A DNA stretch of 64,000 nucleotides from Mytilus californianus (Eukaryota > Mollusca > Bivalvia > Mytilida > Mytilidae): positions 56,184,851-56,248,850 of the forward strand of contig NW_026262582.1 of assembly GCF_021869535.1 (NCBI RefSeq). The letters run 5' to 3'. Shown here in pieces: positions 11,913 through 24,091 of this stretch. Under the pieces are notes generated by a model that was not told the origin of the DNA, made no database searches, and worked only from the letters and a program-made list of their open reading frames with translations. Each line of letters begins with the position of its first letter. The stretch's first letter is position 1. The position numbers and the translations under genes are program-made.

Positions 11913-12446
11913 AATATTCTTTATTTATTTGGCCCCAGAAATTGCAAAACACAGTGTAATTACTCAAGTCTTTCAAAATTATGTGTATTTTATTAATAAG
12001 TGAACAGGTTGATATAATCTGGACATTTTAGTGCAGAAAGGTCACTTTTGATGTCGCTTTTATGTTTATGTTTTGCACTAAATTTAAGAAATTTAAGCCC
12101 TAATGAGAATATGTAAGAAAAAAAATGATGTATGACAGACTTATGTTTTAGGAACTTCTAAAGGATGTAACTAGGTAAAGTTTGATACTTTATGTACACG
12201 CTACCACGACACCACCGAGGCGGTTTGAAATTATTAGGTCCTAAATATACCACTTCAATTACAGTTCCATTTATGTTAAATTATTTGAAGATAAAATATT
12301 GATGTAATTTTTGGATTAAACAGTTTCCATCTATCTATGACAACTTTAATATAAAAGCAAAAACACAAAAATGGGCAAAAGTCAAAATTTTAGTGATGTT
12401 CTATAAGAAATGGATTGACAATTTTAGATACATGAACTTATTTGTT

Positions 12447-12660
12447 GATCTTATTTTGCTGATTATTTTTGCTGTCTACATTTTTTCTCTAACTATTATA
12501 GATTTCAATAAAAAGTGAAAAAAAAACACACACAGAATGGATGAACACTTTTATTGAATGGCAAAGTGAGTCGATCGTCGACTTCATGTTGAATAAGTTG
12601 TAGATCTTATTTTGCTGATCATGTTTGCTGTTTATAGTTCTCTCTCTATCAACTATATTA
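12447..12660. repeat. Two-copy ~156-bp tandem duplication
   Basis: gatcttattttgctgat begins at 12447 and again at 12603, followed in both by tttgctgt and a ctct-rich tract. The copies have diverged. The sequence resembles a repeat seen widely in bivalves. Confidence 0.5.
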
Positions 12661-12744
12661 AAAGAATGGGTAAAGTCCTTATTGAAGATAGTAACAATGT
12701 GTTACTCCTTTAAACAAAGAGAAAAGATACCAAGGGGACATTGT

Positions 12745-13215
12745 TTGTTATCCCCGGCTTAGTATATTTCTAGGATTCTGATTGGTTAACGCACGTCGTT
12801 ACAAAACCCATAGCCCCTGGGTGTTGCTAACCCATATCCCCGGACGTTGCTACCCATTACATCGGGGAATTTCACGCGCGTTTTCTTGGTTGTTCCTTAT
12901 GAAATATCGAATTCTGTAGATTTTCCATGATGTCTGTATAATTAAATAATTAATCCACTAACGATTTTATCTTATTATATCGATTATTTGCACTCATTTT
13001 AGTAAATGCATCACTATGCAGCCACATTGTCAATAAATGGTACTACTGACCTAGCTATGCAAATGACCCACGTTGACGTCACACCGTTTATGATGTAACT
13101 CTCACAACATTGCGCGCCAAATTCGACCCATTTCAGTTTCTCTGTCTCTAGTTTAAAAACGTCTTATATTTGTCTACCTGTATGGTTCTACCAAAGGTAG
13201 TACCCTACACCCCGT
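12745..13215. other. Relatively GC-rich intergenic block
   Basis: Richer in CpG than its surroundings (tccccggcttag, cacgcgcgttttc, ttgcgcgccaaattc, tgacgtcacac). This could be a repeat consensus region or a decayed promoter. No start site or coding exon was found next to it. Confidence 0.3.
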
Positions 13216-13348
13216 TAAAAATATGTCAAATTCCCAAATTTTAATAAAAGATATTTAAAAAATGAAAAAAACGTTGCTTTCACGTTTAACTTTGTGGTCG
13301 AATTTCTCTAAAAATCGCCAGATTTAGAGTAAGACCGGGAATAAATTC

Positions 13349-13394
13349 GTTATCTACGTTCATATCCGTAGATATGGATATGAACGTAGATAAC
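13349..13394. repeat. Perfect 46-bp palindrome
   Basis: gttatctacgttcatatcc is followed after 8 bases by its exact reverse complement. The short arms, short loop and lack of similar copies nearby suggest a local templated (snap-back) event rather than an old element. Confidence 0.85.
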
Positions 13395-13495
13395 TTATAA
13401 TCATAAGTCCAATAAAGATAGACAATGCCATGGCCAAAAATGACGACAGGAAAAACAACAATAACAAAAAATCATATAGAAACAAAATACTGAGT

Positions 13496-13622
13496 AAACC
13501 AAACCTCCACCTAAAACCGGGAGAAAACTCAGGTGCTTCGGAAGGGTAAGCAGTTCCTGCTCCACGTGTGTCACCCGTCGTGTTGCACATCCGTAGACAT
13601 ATGTGATATTCCACAACGGACA
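13496..13622 (+). repeat. Interspersed repeat H, copy 2
   Basis: aaaccgggagaaaactcagg, then gaagggtaagcagttcctgc and cacccgtcgtgttgcacat. Same order and strand as 2062-2170. Confidence 0.65.
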
Positions 13623-13735
13623 ACCAAACCATGATGACGTCCGTAAAACTTAAAAAGGGATGACTTCAACTTTCCCACTTGGAACTCTATCGAAAATAGG
13701 TTGAAGCTCATTATTTGTTATTTTAACCCAAAATA

Positions 13736-13920
13736 AAATTGAAACCCCATAATAGAATAGAGAATGGCAACGGAGAATGTGCCAAAGAGACAACAACCCG
13801 ACAAAAGACCAGACAAAAAACAGCACAAAGCCATCCAATGAGTGTTCGATGCAGCGAGAAAATCCCACACCCGGAGGTGGGCTTCAGCTGGCCTTTAAAC
13901 AATAATGTATACTAGCTCTG
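13736..13920 (+). repeat. Interspersed repeat segment (mussel type)
   Basis: Contains aatagagaatggcaacggag, caaagagacaacaacccgac, atgcagcgagaaaatcccac and cttcagctggcctttaaaca. I recognise this order from mussel repeats, where it often accompanies repeat H. Only one copy is visible in this window. Confidence 0.5.
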
Positions 13921-14352
13921 GACTGCCACACTAAATTATAGTCTTGCTGTATAAACATAACTTTAGTCTTGCTGCATAAATATAATTCGTCTTGGTGTAT
14001 AAAAGTCAACAGCGTATAGAGGATCTTGTACGCATATTCTATGAAATTTAGTACAACAGAAATTGCATATTGAAATTTTGTGTTCCCTTAAGAATAATCG
14101 GCACAAAGATGGCATTAATAGCAAATGTTTTACTCAAATCGATTGGAAAAGTATTGGATTTAAAAGCAATCCACAATTAACAGAGACTAAGATGAATTTA
14201 TCGTATAAAAAATCTATAATATTTCGTACATATCTATCAGTCTAGGTATTACATTCCCCTAATACTTAGTCTTGACCATCCATTTGCCCGTCTGTTTGAC
14301 AAGAAAGTAATACTAAGATGAAAATGTATCGATGCCGAAACTATGGTATACA

Positions 14353-14590
14353 TGTGGTTCATAAGTGTTTCTCGTTTCTCGTTTTTTGTATAGATTAGAC
14401 CGTTGGTTTTCCCGTTTGAATGGTTTTACACTAGTAATTTTTGGGGCCCTTTATAGCTTGCTGTTCGGTGTGAGCCAAGGTTCCGTGTTGAAGACCGTAC
14501 TTTGACCTATAATGGTTTACTTTTATAAATTTTGACTTGGATGGAGAGTTGTCTCATTGACACTCATACCACATCTTCTTATATCTTTTT
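14353..14590 (+). repeat. Interspersed repeat A, subfamily A1 (5'-truncated)
   Basis: Begins inside the family at gtggttcataagtgtttctc and continues to the shared end ggagagttgtctcattgaca...accacatcttct. Confidence 0.85.
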
Positions 14591-15775
14591 ACAATATTCT
14601 ATACAAAACAATCGATAGTTAATTTGAAAGCCCACAAATCATGTGAAGTAAGATACTACTGGCAGGATTCTTTTTACACAGAGAGACAGCTCTCCAACCC
14701 GTCAGTGCCAAGTCAAGTTTTTGCGAAAAATAAAAGTCAATAGAGATAAACAGCAAACATTTAAAGTGATCTACAAATATGTTACAATGATGTCCTTAAA
14801 TGATGATTTTTATAATATTTTTTTTTATTATTATTATCTTAAAAATTAGATATAGAGAGAAAACCTACAAAACATCAAAAATTATCACGCATGCAATATA
14901 TACAAAAAGTCAAGTGACTGTTTATCAACTTTATAACAAACGTTATATTGCTAGGTCTGCCAAATGCTCCACGAAACCTCTTTCCAAATTATTAACATCT
15001 ATCTTATCAGCAATCAAACCCGGGATTCGAAGTAACTGTGAAAACACCTATACTCTAATGGTGATGTGAATCGGATGTCGACATTAAAAAATACAAAAGA
15101 TCTGAAAGAAAACATACAATCAAAGTACCTCTCTTCTTACAATAGTATAAAACATTTAACATCACTACTCTTTACACTAGTATTCCTCATTCTAAACTCT
15201 AAGACACACTGAAAGAATTGATCCAACTTTGTTTCATTAAACAGAGACGCAGATAGAAATATCTTGCTTTAGAAACAAATTATGCTTTGTAAAAAAGCCT
15301 CATATTATGACTAACATATAGAAATTGACAATGACAAGTTGAGAACTATATTTTACGACAAATGATATGATTTCAATTTTCCAATGGTGAATATTTTCAA
15401 TTTCTATGTAGCAATATTCCAGCAGCGTATATACGATATTCCAGGGATTGCGTTTCCTATTATGATATCCTTGGTAGAGGGTTCTTGTATACAACAATTA
15501 CTTTTATTCCTTACTCGACCCATATAAATTGTTTCAATTATTTGTCCTTAATATTTCCCTTATCATAATTTTTCGAGAGGTACAAATATTGAATTAAAGT
15601 ATAAATATCAAATATCTATAAACCAATCAAAGAATGTAAGAAGTATTACTAATGTGAAGACATGTTGTAATTTTGTTTATATATTATATAATAAACTGCT
15701 GACACAGAGGTATCATGACTCGCTTTTTTGTAATTTTGATGGTATAATGCAAATGTTGAAATTAAAATGGCCATA
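14591..15775. other. 1.2 kb without a recognised gene
   Basis: AT-rich. The open stretch at 14800-15069 begins with a low-complexity hydrophobic run and has no recognised domain. Nothing else supportable. Confidence 0.5.
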
Positions 15776-16470
15776 TGCAAAACATTCAGTCAATGAAACA
15801 TGATGATGGGGCGAGGCCATAAAATCTCCATGGAAATGAGACTTGCTTATACAGCTGCATACCAAGTATCATTGACTTAACATTAGTGATTCATCTTAAA
15901 CTGATCTAATCACAAACTTTAACATGAACACTATGCAAAACATTCAAAGTCGATAAACCATGCCTGAAGGGGGAGTCAAATAATCTCCATGGAAATGAGA
16001 TGTGCCAATGCTTATACATCTGCATACCAAATATCATTGACCTACAATTAATGGTACCCTTTAAACTGACCTTATCACAATGCAATACATGTACACCAAG
16101 CAAAAGTTTCAAAGTCCATAGACCATGACTGAGGAGGCGGGACCAAAATAATCTTCATAGAAATGAGATGTGGTAATGTGGTAATATTAATACAACTCCA
16201 TACCAAATACCTTTGATATGCCACTAGTGGTTCCCCATAAACTGACCTAATAACAAACTAACATGTGTAAACTAAGCAAAAATGTCAAAGTCAATAGACG
16301 ATGACTGAATTGGAAGGGCTCGACGGAATAATCTCCATGGAAATGAGATGTACCAATGCCAATAGAACTGCATATCAAATAATGTTGACCTATCACGAAG
16401 GGTTCCCCATAAACTGATCTAATCACAAACTAATAAACCGCCAACGCCACCACCGGAAACAGCACGCATA
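15776..16470 (+). repeat. Four-unit tandem repeat, ~155-180 bp period
   Basis: Units start near 15780, 15934, 16099 and 16277. Each carries a caaagtc(c/a)atagaccatg-type start, then tctccatggaaatgagatg, gcataccaaatatcattgac and aaactgacctaatcacaaac. Unit lengths vary through indels. The array ends in a CCGCC-rich tail (ccgccaacgccaccaccgg, 16438-16456), similar to tails at 28165 and 45318. Confidence 0.85.
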
Positions 16471-17214
16471 AATTTTGCTTTTTCAACTTCGTCGAAGCGA
16501 GAAGAAAACAAGTTAAATGTAGTATTTTTCAATAGTATCACTCAATTTTGGATGTTAAGTTGTTCTCTGAGAGATGACCTTCAGCATTTTGCAAATGATT
16601 TTGCCTACACAGCCATAAAAGTATGAAATGTTGTTTTTGTTTCTCGTTTGGGAAGTCCAATACGGCAATTTGTCTTTAAATTGTCTTTAACTCGTACTTT
16701 TTCTCTGAAACGTTTGAATGTTGTTTTCTGTCAATTAGTTTCTAGCAAAATCATTCCACAAATAGAAATTAATATCTAATACCTTTTTTATATGAAAAAC
16801 TGTGAGTTCTGTCTGACGATAAGTTGATTAAAAGTGTACTGAAATTAAGTGATAAGACATAAGACAATAACTTGAGATGATTTTGTTTGAAGAAAGGATG
16901 GTCATTCGACAAAACTAGAATATTTCTGTCGTTGTAAAAACAAAAATAAAATTCCTCATTATACTCTTTATGGCATAGCGCAAATGATAGTTCTGGTCAT
17001 TCACAGTATTAGCTAAAATCAGTTTGTTTCATTTTTATAATTATTCTGTTTCCACACACCACGACTAGAAATACACAGCAGAGTAATAAAAGAATATATT
17101 CCATATCTCAATTTCCGTAATGGAAACCAGACCAAAAATGAAAAACAATTGAGAAGGGACAATAATGCATTCAAAATGTGGACATAATATGACATTAAGG
17201 GCCTTAGGGGGTAA
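16471..17214. other. Spacer, nothing recognised
   Basis: AT-rich sequence with no supportable gene, RNA or repeat. Confidence 0.5.
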
Positions 17215-17545
17215 CTCAAGAATTAAATATGTGCAAAAGGGATGATTCTAATTCCCTATTGTTAATTTTCTTTTTTGGACGGTGATGGTCCTTTGGTCCC
17301 ATCTTACGGTGATTACCTATCCCAAATCGTTCGCTATGACCATGTTTGTAGTGACGTTTTGGATTTCATGATCAAGGATTTCGTTCTACAAATTACTTAA
17401 AACTTTTACTAAATTCTGTCATAGATACAAATAGAATGGTTCGGAAGTTTGGATGAACTTGTAAAAAACTTATTACAAACGGGATAGCACATCCTATTGT
17501 TTTCGTTGATGTTGTTTACCGTGCCCGTAAATGTAGATACGAGTA
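17215..17545 (+). pseudogene. Reverse-transcriptase element C-terminal fossil
   Basis: Protein pieces in shifting frames follow the order of a retroelement polyprotein I recognise from bivalves: SRIKYVQK, RDDSN, FPIVNF, then LDGDGPLVPSYG and YLSQIVRYDHVCSD. After a stop near 17398 come KLLKTFTKFCHRYK and finally GIAHPIVFVDVVYRARKCRY near 17481-17540. The motif Y-[IL]-S-Q-[LI]-V-R-Y is shared with the remnant at 59546. The catalytic palm (YxDD) lies upstream in such elements and is absent, so only the region after the polymerase core is present. At least three frameshifts make it dead. Assignment to a specific clade is not possible from this part alone. Confidence 0.6.
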
Positions 17546-17714
17546 AACTTAATTATCCTTCAAATAAAGTTATTCTAAAAGGTTACCAAATTAACACTGT
17601 ATTAGATCTCTGAATATTGTTTTGAAATGAATTAATTAAAACCAAACTAAAAATATTGTTTTTGTAATGAATAAATTAAAACCAAACTAACAAATATTGC
17701 TATACTGTATATGT

Positions 17715-17805
17715 ACTTTTTTTCGCGGTGTATTAATTTTCACGAATTTCGCGGTAGGTATATTTTCGCGATAATAAATACACGCGAATACAAATGCAGC
17801 ATTAC
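17715..17805. repeat. TTTTCGCG-rich short repeat
   Basis: The words ttttcgcgg, tttcgcggtagg, ttttcgcgataa and acacgcgaat are spaced at roughly 20-30 bp. It resembles CGCGAAAA-type degenerate repeats common in bivalves. Unusual CpG density for the region. Confidence 0.5.
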
Positions 17806-17889
17806 ATGCATTATAAGTACCATTTAATAAATATCACCGGAATTTACAACTGCACATACATGATTACTTTAATTGTTTACCTTAAATAA

Positions 17890-18240
17890 CATTCACGGTC
17901 CTACATTCTGTCGATACCTATATTTTGGCATCGCACAATGTCAATTGAATCGATATGATGATTTGAGCCCTTTTCAACTGATTTTTAGAGTTTGTTCTTA
18001 TTTTGTGCTGTTACACCACTATCCCAGGTTAGGGGAGGGTTCGGCACTTACAAACATAATAACCCCGCCACGTTATATATGTGCCTGTCTCAAGTCAGTA
18101 GCCTGTTTTTTATAGCTTGCTATGCGGTTCGAGTTTTACTAATTTTTGAAGGATGTATGGTGACCTATAGATGCTAACTTCTACGTCATTTTGTTTCTGG
18201 TGGCGGGTTGTCTCATTGGAAATCATACCATATCTTCAGA
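17890..18240 (+). repeat. Interspersed repeat A, subfamily A2 with internal deletion
   Basis: Begins with ctgtcgatacctatattttg, the mirror of the far end of the long copy at 61258-61945. It then jumps to gagcccttttcaactgattt, gtgctgttacaccactatcc and ends with gggttgtctcattgga. The middle of the family is deleted; a related middle piece (agctgtcagtaactgcgagt) lies at 18325-18360. Confidence 0.7.
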
Positions 18241-18497
18241 CTTTACTATAGATAATCTTTGCTGAATTTCAATCGATTTTTAGGTTTCTCTGATCTTGAA
18301 GCATACATTCATGTTTTTAACTAGCTGTCAGTAACTGCGAGTACTCTCAAATCGTACTTTCTTGTTTATTTGACCTGTTGATACTAATTGTATTGCTTTT
18401 TTGTTATTTAATGTTATTCAGGGTTATATCTGGTCTATATACCAGCTTTGATAAGTGTTTGATATAACTATATATTTTCACTTCGTACTATGAACAT

Positions 18498-18929
18498 CAA
18501 AATTATTTATTTTGTAATAATATTTCCTTTCTCTATTGGTACTGTACACGTATACCTAACAACAAAATTATTTTCATTTTCCTGTGTTTAAAGTTATTGC
18601 AAATGGATGGTATTTTTGTTCGAGCATATTGTTTTTCTTTAATTGTTTAACATTTCTTACCGATATAACATGTTACTTTTATTATTCTTCCATTAGTTTA
18701 TTTATTTTGTATTCAAAATTATTTATTTTGTAAAAATATTTCCTTTCTCTATTGGTACTGTACAGGTATACCTAACTACAAAATTATTTTCATTTACCTA
18801 TGTTTTAAGTTATTGCAAATGGATGGTATTTTTGTTCGAGCATATTGTTTTTCTTTAATTGTTTAACTTTTCTTACCGATATAACATGTTACTTTGATTA
18901 TTCTTCCATTAGTTTATTTATTTTGTATT
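18498..18929 (+). repeat. 216-bp tandem duplication (two copies)
   Basis: caaaattatttattttgtaa begins at 18498 and again at 18714. The units are almost identical through cgatataacatgttactttt and ttccattagtttatttattt, so the duplication is recent. Confidence 0.9.
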
Positions 18930-19004
18930 TACATTATGTCATAGGTCAAATTTATTTGTTCAGTGTATGTTCAATGGTGTTAATATGTCCTTTGATTGAG
19001 TTTA

Positions 19005-19412
19005 GCTATTTCAGTTGATATTTTATAGTGTGTCTTTCTATGTTGTGATGTTACACTATTGTTTCAGAAAAAGGGTGAAGGTTTGGTACCATTAAAACGT
19101 TTAAACCCGCTGCATTTGTTTGCACCTGTCCTAAGTCAGGAATCTGATGTTCAGTAGTTGTCGTTTGTTGATGTGGTTCATAAGTGTTTCTCGTTTCTCG
19201 TTTTTTATATAGATTAGACCGTTGGTTTTCCCGTTTGAATGGTTTTACACTAGTAATTTTTTGGGGCCCTTTATAGCTTACTGTTCGGTGTGAGCCAAGG
19301 CTCCGTGTTGAAGACCGTAATGTGACCTATAATGGTTTACTTTTATAAATTTTGACTTGGATGGAGAGTTGTCTCATTGGCACTCATACCACATCTTCTT
19401 ATATCTATCTAG
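19005..19412 (+). repeat. Interspersed repeat A, subfamily A1 (longer copy)
   Basis: Includes the 5' part agggtgaaggtttggtacca and aaacgtttaaacccgctgc, then the shared body and the end catacc acatcttcttat. It mirrors 37985-38335, including the 5' part. Confidence 0.85.
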
Positions 19413-19833
19413 TGAGTTGTACTGCCAGTAGAAAAATACAAATTGAGGTTGGTGCGCGAGGAATTTATTAGCTTAACAACATTTTTACCAATTTTACACA
19501 AAACTCTCACAGCCTGCTTTTCTTATCGTTTGCTATATTAAGAGAGAAATTATTACATTATACTGTGATTGTGTTTGGTTTAGAAGGAAGGTATTTTTCG
19601 TAATCAGATTCCCCACTGTCTTGTTTTGTCTTAAAAATATTATAAACTGCTCCCGATGATCATCGCATTTCTGTTTGTAAAGTTTCGTCGTCAAAATGTA
19701 CTTCTACGTTACATTATCAATGGAAACAAGCAACATAGTAAGATGAAAGACAAAATATAAGAAAAGGGAAAACATGTTGTTCATCGTCTCAAAGTCATGT
19801 CACAGTAGCTGTTAGACAAAAACAAATCCTCAC

Positions 19834-19947
19834 CCCTTACAGAACGCTTACGACCCTAGCTATTCCTTCCTATATGTTTATAAGGCTATGCCCTAACAGA
19901 AAGCTTACGACCCTAGCTATTCTTCCCTATATGTTTATAAGGCTATA
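19834..19947 (+). repeat. 57-bp tandem duplication
   Basis: cccttacagaacgcttacga begins at 19834 and ccctaacagaaagcttacga at 19891. Each is followed by ccctagctatt and tatatgtttataaggctat. Two units with a few substitutions. Confidence 0.9.
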
Positions 19948-21429
19948 CTTGTGCATTTGAAGACTGACACAGATACAAGGTAATATCAACAGATTATAGA
20001 CTACGATACAATGGCTTTAAGTTCTCCTCCGAAAATATTTACAACAACGATAGGATGGAAACGGTACCAAAGAAACAGGCTGTTATACAACACTTTTTTT
20101 TGTTTAACACTATACAAAGATTAGTTCAATCTTCGAGTACTCAAAAGTTTTCTATGTAGACCTTTTTCCGCGGTTGAATTAAAAGAAATTATCATGTAAT
20201 GGACAAGACGTATTATAATCCCAGCTTGATGTTTAGGTAGAGTTAATGAAGTGTAATTTCATTTCTTACATAAATGATGATGTATCTAAATAAAAGTTAT
20301 CTGATTTCACATATGTTCCTACATATTTCGTATCTCTCTAACGTATTATTACGACGATTGACTGTTAAATATTCTCTATTTCAAACATTTAGTTGCTTTA
20401 ACTGACCATTTTGCCGGTATAACTTAATAGATTATTAATTTCTCGTAGAGTACAATTATGCTTGATTAGACTGTCCATTTCAGACATAACTGGAGGAGTA
20501 CACTGTTGTATATGGTGTAATCACGATTTAATGGTTTTTAGATGTTTTGTTAAACCAATCTCGTGAGTCTTGTAATTCCATAGCATGAAAATCAATGATT
20601 CATTCGGTCTTTGACAAAGTTGTTGAGATTAGAAGAGAAGTACCTTGGATATTTTCTGAACAAGATAACTGTAAAGGTAAGATTTAAAAAAAATTTAAAA
20701 TCAATATAAAAGGTACATTTTATATATCTTAATATCTTTAGGACGTGTAAAAATAACATTAAGAAACTTTTTGTCGAAAACATTACCCCCGTTTATTTAA
20801 AAAAAAATATTATGGTAAAGTACATGAACATAAGAAATTCGATGAAATTATAGCATGCGAATATTCTTCTTTTAATAAAACAATTACATAGGTCACTTAT
20901 AATTTGGTGATACATTGTAATGTAAACTTATGTCATATTTATTTTTTCTTTATTTTGTAGTTTCGTATTTCAAAACACTGTAAATTTGAACAGTTATTAT
21001 AAACATTGATTTGAGTTTTATCTTTATGTGATGTGTGACCTACATGTTTGTACATTTATATATATACTATATTCTTAAAGTTTTTGTACAATAAAGAAGG
21101 TACAATGTATATATAATTACGCTATCTCATGGTAGACCTTGCTCGTGATTTTCAAGTCAGTGAATACTTTCCCTCTAAAACTTTATTTTCCCTGTTTCAA
21201 GAATTGCTTTTTTTATTCTGTTATATCTTTTTCTGATATATTTCAAATGACTTCTTAAAATTTTGCTTATACCGTCACTGTTAAAGAACGAAAACTGGTG
21301 TGTTGAGAACAATAGATAAGTAACTTTTGATATGATTATGGTAGAAAATGTCGATAATTTGTTAAATTCGATAACTACACTGACAAGAAGATGTTTTAAA
21401 ACCTTCCCTATTGATTATTTATAGAAAAT
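19948..21429. other. 1.5 kb without a recognised gene
   Basis: Very AT-rich with several long A or T runs. Short open stretches (for example 20592-20783 minus) have no motif. Confidence 0.5.
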
Positions 21430-21557
21430 TTGGATAATTTTTATATCAAAATGCATCACAGTTGAACAATCATTATAATAGTGATGCTGCTGATGATGAT
21501 AATAATAACTTGAAATTATAAATTAAATGATATAATCCGTATTTTAAATAATAATTC
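21430..21557 (+). repeat. Direct repeat, left copy
   Basis: ttggataatttttatatcaa to gtattttaaataataatt. About 128 bp, nearly identical to 22699-22825. Confidence 0.9.
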
Positions 21558-21642
21558 TTTGGCGGAGGACATTTAATCGCATAGGATGAACATTTTTGCG
21601 AAAAATAATCCGACGATTTAGCGCAAAATTTTAAACTTACCA

Positions 21643-21837
21643 TTGAATTTTGTTCGGATCGTACACAATGAATCAAATCAAGTTCAACGTGCGGTAAAAT
21701 TAGATTCAATATGTGAAGGCTACGGTTTTTTAAAACGTAGATGTTTTGGCCAAAAAAATCTCGATTGGAATCAATTAGATGCACGTGTAGAAAAGAAGGT
21801 CAAATGTGCAATAGCAGATGCCATCCAATTTGTATAA
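21643..21837 (+). CDS. Possible terminal exon, unrecognised
   Basis: A 64-codon open stretch ending at a stop at 21835-21837 has non-repetitive, balanced amino-acid content and basic character in its second half (FLKRRCFGQKNLDWNQLDAR, then VEKKVKC). It has no ATG of its own, so if real it would be an exon. An AG acceptor-like site at about 21677-21681 (aatcaaatcaag) precedes the better part. aataaa-like words occur downstream, but the whole region is AT-rich, so these mean little. It lies between two direct repeats. I do not recognise the product, and a chance open stretch is the leading alternative. Confidence 0.2.
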   Translation: MNFVRIVHNESNQVQRAVKLDSICEGYGFLKRRCFGQKNLDWNQLDARVEKKVKCAIADAIQFV

Positions 21838-22421
21838 TTCTTATCTTTGCAAATATGTTCTACTGTGATTTTATAAAATGAATTCATTAAACTTTTATTC
21901 ATTTTCTATATAAACAAACTGCCTCTTTATTTCAATTATTATGTATAATCTGTGATATTTTTGTCCATTGACTATGCATAATTACTGAAAATGTCTAGTG
22001 ATCTTATATAATTCATCAACATACCAGTAATAAGACATAATCTCTGAAAATTTCAGGGATTACAGATAGGGATTACAGATAATCCCTAGTGTAACATATT
22101 ATATGAACAAACACGACACACAATAAAATCAAAATTACTACATATATAAACACATCCTTTGATTTTATTTTACCTACTCAAAACTACCTGTTTTGTATTG
22201 TTATTTGTGTCCTTTTACTGTAATTTACGAGGACGTTGTTTTAAAGTTTATTGATTTTAAAAGTTATTCAATTATCATATTTTAAATGCAAAAAAATATG
22301 CTGAGTTGTTTTCATAACTCAACTAAAGAAATATGATTTTATACAAATTTCATGTTTACTTCACAATCAACGTAAACATAACACATCAACATAGCCGAGA
22401 TCCCAAATGTCTTTGTTTCCG

Positions 22422-22662
22422 AAGGTATCTTAGGGCATACATCAGGATACTTTTAGGACTGTCTTTCGATATGGCTAAGCATGTACCTCGAAGTTGTCTT
22501 ATTACTATCTCAGCTAGAATGTCAGTATTATATGAGAATGTCGTAAGGTATCTTAAGGCATATATTAGGATAAGCTTATCACTGTCTTACGACATTGCTA
22601 AGAATGTACCGCGAAGATATATTATCACTATCTCAGCTAGAATGTCAGTACCGATATTCTAA
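22422..22662 (+). repeat. 123-bp tandem duplication (two diverged copies)
   Basis: aaggtatcttagggcataca starts at 22422 and aaggtatcttaaggcatata at 22545. Both end with atctcagctagaatgtcagt. The period is 41 codons, so a 109-codon open stretch spans both copies. I treat that as a by-product of the repeat. Confidence 0.85.
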
Positions 22663-22698
22663 GCTCCTCCTGTGAAAGAAAAAAAAATTGAAAAAAAA

Positions 22699-22825
22699 TT
22701 GGATAATATTTATATCAAAATGCATCACAGTTGAACAATCATTATAATAGTGATGCTGATGCTGATGATAATAATAACTTGAAATTATAAATTAACTGAT
22801 ATAATCCGTATTTTAAATAATAATT
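22699..22825 (+). repeat. Direct repeat, right copy
   Basis: Right-hand partner of 21430-21557, offset 1269 bp. It differs mainly in a gatgct repeat number and single bases. Confidence 0.9.
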
Positions 22826-24091
22826 TTACATTGTATTAAACTTGATAAAAAAAAAGTTTTTATATCAACATTGAAAAGGTTAAGTGTAAATTAACTAATT
22901 ACAATGGACATCATTATCAACAACTAGTCATTTTGGATTGAGTTTAATTAAATTGTGTCCACAATATGGTACATTCGACAGTCCAAAGGCAAAACTCGTT
23001 CATCTTCTTTATAAATACGGTATACCGTAACTGTTGAAATACCATACACAGGCCTTTTTCTCTCGGGGTAACTTAAATATGCCCTTTTTACTGCTCATGA
23101 GTGTTCACTATTTCTTAATTTACAAACTAGCTTCTATCAACATACTTTTTTATTAAAGAAAATTACATAAACCTGAATAAGTTGAATAATTTAACCCCTC
23201 TCCGTCTCGGATTCTTTCCCATACGATTAAAGCAGCCATCGTAGATCAGCGGAATATAACGACTGAATTATTCCCGTTGACATCTGAAAGGATTGTATAT
23301 GTTTCCTCAAAACTTTAGTGTACATGTGTATTTTCGTAATCGTTTATCTGAATTTGTACCTTTTTAAATTATGCGTTTACTATATTACTATTATTTACTT
23401 CGAAAGAAGGGGATATCACAGAATATCATTGCAATTGCAAACAGGTTTTGAAGTATCCGTGTTTAAATTTAAAAAAGGTGGGAATGACTATCACTTTTTA
23501 CAAAGAAAGAAGAACATAATTTAAATAAAAGGTGCAATCTTAATAATGTCATACAAGAATGTATTGAAACATTTTTGATAGGTGGTGCAATATTTTGTCA
23601 CTCCTATTACCATATTCAAAAGAATTTTTGTGTTATTTAGAAAAGGTTTCGATAAAATTTCAAGCTTGTTTTTAATGGCCAATAAGATGGTTTTCAATAG
23701 TAAATACTTCTATAGATTTTCATTCTGTGTAATGATAGATTATTTGTCCGTTTTCCATGTTGTAATGAAAAGTACCTAAAAAAATTTGGTTTCGAAGGTT
23801 ATAAAAATAACCACCAGCAACGCAAGTCTAAGATAGCAAAAGTAATTCCCTCGTATGTTGGTTTAGTTTTGTCGTTTTGTTTTTTGGTAACAGAAACGTA
23901 CGTTAACAATACATCACCGTATTAAGTTCTATCCTGTTACCCTTTTTGTATATCCTTTTACCGATAGCAGTATTGCATTTTGTATATGCTAATTTGCGAG
24001 TAACCTTTAAATGAGTTCAAACAACCAAACATTTCATTATGTGTAAAATTATATGTAATTATATACTTTTTAAAGACGTTTCAGTCCAATA
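22826..24091. other. 1.3 kb without a recognised gene
   Basis: AT-rich. Two short open stretches (23318-23524 and 23582-23779) are hydrophobic and unrecognised. The motif tctatcctgttac at 23928-23940 recurs at 24094. Confidence 0.5.

Noticed and set aside
21430..22825. LTR retrotransposon with 128-bp LTRs
   Set aside because: No tg...ca ends, primer-binding site, polypurine tract or gag/pol signal between the repeats; kept only as an open observation.
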